From Candidatus Acidiferrales bacterium (GTDB taxonomy: Bacteria; Acidobacteriota; Terriglobia; Acidiferrales; UBA7541): a stretch of DNA of 63,774 nt. Shown here piece by piece: positions 62,278-63,774 of this stretch. The notes beneath the pieces were generated by a model that searched no databases, was not told where the DNA came from, and was given only the letters and a program-made list of their open reading frames with translations. Location of the stretch: contig JASHSV010000362.1 in the NCBI GenBank assembly GCA_030038535.1, positions 1-63,774 on the forward strand, read 5' to 3'. The stretch's first letter is position 1. Each line of letters starts with the position of its first letter. A program made the translations under genes and the position numbers.

Positions 62278-63774
62278 CTACGATCTGGGCCGCGGCTCCC
62301 CGCGCCCATCGCCCTTTTCTTCATGGCCGTAACCATAGCCCTGCCCTTCGACCAGGTGGCGGTAATAGTCGCCGTAGTAGTTCGAGTAGTAGTATTTGTA
62401 ATCCACAGAACGCACGTCCACATTGTTCAGCACGATTCCCAGGATGCGCGCGTTCACGCTATTCATCAGTTTTGCCGTGTGCTTCAACGTTTCGCGCGTG
62501 GTCACGCCGCCGTGTACCACCAGCATGACGCCATCCGCGTGCGCGGCCAGAATCATGCTGTCCGCAACGCTGATCGCTGGGGGCGAATCGAGAACGATGA
62601 AGTCGAAGTGCCTGCGCAGCTCTGCGAAGAGCGCCTCAAGCGGTTCCGAGCTGAGCAATTCCGCAGGGTTCGGCGGCGTGGGCCCAGACGTAATCACGTA
62701 CAAATTCGGCACTTGCCGCACCGGACGCGCCAAGTCCTCTGGCGCGGCCTGGCTGGTGAGAAAGGTACTCAGCCCGCGGTCGTTGCTCATCTGGAAAGAG
62801 CGGTGAATGCGCGGCCGGCGCAGGTCCGTGTCGACCAGTGCAACGCGGTCGCCGCGCTGTGCAAGCGTAATTGCCAAGTTTAACGCCGTGGTCGTCTTCC
62901 CCTCGCGGGGCTGCCCGCTGGAGATGAGGATAAGCTGCGGCGCGTGGCGCGCGGCAGACAGCAGGATCGAGGTGCGCAACGCCCTGTAGGCTTCCGACAC
63001 GACCGACTGCGGCTGCGACACGGTGGCAAGCTCGGAAGTCGTCCCGGTGGTCGCCGCGGACTGCGCCAGCGGTCTGCGCCGAGCCGCGTAGGACATCACG
63101 CTGGAAACTGCGGGGATGATGCCCAGAACCGGCAGGTTGACGAGCTGCTCGACTTCCTCCGGAATTTTCACCGAATTGTCCAGATATTCATTGAAGAGTG
63201 CCAGCGCGCATCCCAGCGCCAGCCCGACCACCACGCTCAGCATCAGGTTCAGCGACTTGCGCGGGCGAATCGGACTGATCGGCGGGCGCGCGCGGTCCAC
63301 AACATGGATATTGCTTGACCGCAATCCCGACGAGATACCCGCCTCCTTCAGCCTCTGCAACAAGCCTTCGTAAAGCTGCTGGTTCGTTTCGTAATCGCGG
63401 CGCAGCAGGCTGTACTCCACCAGCTTGGAATTTAGCGTGTTCGCTTCATTCTTCTGCTGGTCGAAAGCTTTCCGCAGCAACTGTTCCCTGTTGAGAGCGG
63501 CCTGGTAATCGGTCTCGATCCGGCTCGCTTCCGCTTGTTCCTGGCTCTGGATCTGCGAATCCAGGTCCTGGAGCTGCCGTTCGAGTTGCAGCACTCTGGG
63601 ATGCTTCGGTCCCAGCGTGCCTCGCGCGTCCGTCAGTTGGCCGGAAATAGCATAGCGTTGCTTCTGCAGCTCTTGGATCATCGCATTCTGCACGACCGCA
63701 GTCAGTTCGCTCAAGCGATGCGTTTTCACCAGCTCGTATTGGGATTCCTTCGCAATCCGGTCGGCTTCGGCCTC
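62278..63774 (-). CDS. Wzz-type polysaccharide co-polymerase / BY-kinase (partial, 5' end outside window)
   Basis: The 498 residues seen are the C-terminal part of a tyrosine autokinase that controls chain length and export. Sequence at the edge is coiled-coil rich, followed by the Pro-rich RPPISPIRPRKSLNLMLSVV membrane segment. The cytosolic kinase has Walker A SGQPREGKTTTALNLA, Walker A' VALVDTDLRRP, and Walker B FDFIVLDSPPA. The tail has a Tyr cluster (DYKYYYSNYYGDYYRH) for autophosphorylation. Its frame remains open at the window edge with no start codon context. Confidence 0.93.
   Translation of the reverse strand, partial: EAEADRIAKESQYELVKTHRLSELTAVVQNAMIQELQKQRYAISGQLTDARGTLGPKHPRVLQLERQLQDLDSQIQSQEQAEASRIETDYQAALNREQLLRKAFDQQKNEANTLNSKLVEYSLLRRDYETNQQLYEGLLQRLKEAGISSGLRSSNIHVVDRARPPISPIRPRKSLNLMLSVVVGLALGCALALFNEYLDNSVKIPEEVEQLVNLPVLGIIPAVSSVMSYAARRRPLAQSAATTGTTSELATVSQPQSVVSEAYRALRTSILLSAARHAPQLILISSGQPREGKTTTALNLAITLAQRGDRVALVDTDLRRPRIHRSFQMSNDRGLSTFLTSQAAPEDLARPVRQVPNLYVITSGPTPPNPAELLSSEPLEALFAELRRHFDFIVLDSPPAISVADSMILAAHADGVMLVVHGGVTTRETLKHTAKLMNSVNARILGIVLNNVDVRSVDYKYYYSNYYGDYYRHLVEGQGYGYGHEEKGDGRGEPRPRS

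Noticed and set aside
1-63774. CRISPR arrays, insertion sequences, prophage or integron features
   Set aside because: No regularly spaced direct repeats, transposase or integrase motifs, or phage structural genes were seen on either strand.

Overview
The window is about 64 kb of GC-rich bacterial chromosome with very dense coding. The gene content suggests a Gram-negative, outer-membrane-bearing organism. It includes an S6/L25/Pth/Prs/IspE housekeeping run, a futalosine-type menaquinone cluster, many TPR proteins, a NusG paralogue heading a surface-polysaccharide locus, and Wzm/Wzt plus a tyrosine autokinase. Acidobacteriota is my best guess. That is an inference from gene content and base composition; no rRNA or other phylogenetic marker is in the window.

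Region 1 (1-8.3 kb, all minus strand) is core metabolism and translation. In transcription order it holds a coiled-coil protein of unknown role, purH, a secreted TPR protein, ispE, prs, rplY(ctc), pth and the start of rpsF. Two related palindromic elements lie just upstream of the rpsF and purH start codons, in the same orientation.

Region 2 (8.4-19.1 kb, mixed strands) has selA, a small membrane protein, a zinc-type dehydrogenase and larB (nickel-pincer cofactor). It continues with an isoprenylcysteine-methyltransferase-like protein, a ubiX-mqnP-mqnE menaquinone cluster, a periplasmic LolA-fold protein, and two divergent membrane glycosyltransferases whose start codons share a 10-bp palindrome.

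Region 3 (19.3-63.8 kb) is a very large surface-polysaccharide locus. It opens with a plus-strand UDP-glucuronate decarboxylase (UXS). Nearly everything after that is on the minus strand. Read from the right edge, in transcription order, it contains: a Wzz/BY-kinase (cut by the window edge), a TPR protein, an O-antigen-ligase-like protein, a UpxY/RfaH-like NusG paralogue, Wzm, Wzt with a C-terminal carbohydrate-recognition-type extension, two methyltransferases, a GT-A-like protein, a CDP-paratose-epimerase-like SDR, an FkbM methyltransferase, two tandem GT2 paralogues, a methyltransferase, a GT4-methyltransferase fusion and a GT-C protein. A two-gene plus-strand cassette follows (a polyprenyl-phosphate-sugar-synthase-like GT2 and a methyltransferase). 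The minus-strand series then resumes with GT-C proteins, a second Wzy/ligase-like protein, GT4 enzymes, two AsnB-GT4 pairs, a WecA-like initiating transferase with an extra cytosolic domain, and a heparinase II/III-like protein.

Read as a system, WecA would start a glycan on undecaprenyl phosphate. The GT4/GT2 enzymes would extend it in the cytosol, and methyltransferases and AsnB-like amidotransferases would decorate it. Wzm/Wzt would export it, possibly after recognising a terminal modification. GT-C enzymes would add sugars from polyprenyl-phosphate donors on the outer face of the membrane, ligase/polymerase proteins would transfer or polymerise it, and the BY-kinase would control chain length. 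Many junctions are 4-nt ATGA/GTGA overlaps, which indicates tight translational coupling. No rRNA, tRNA, CRISPR array, insertion sequence or phage gene was recognised.
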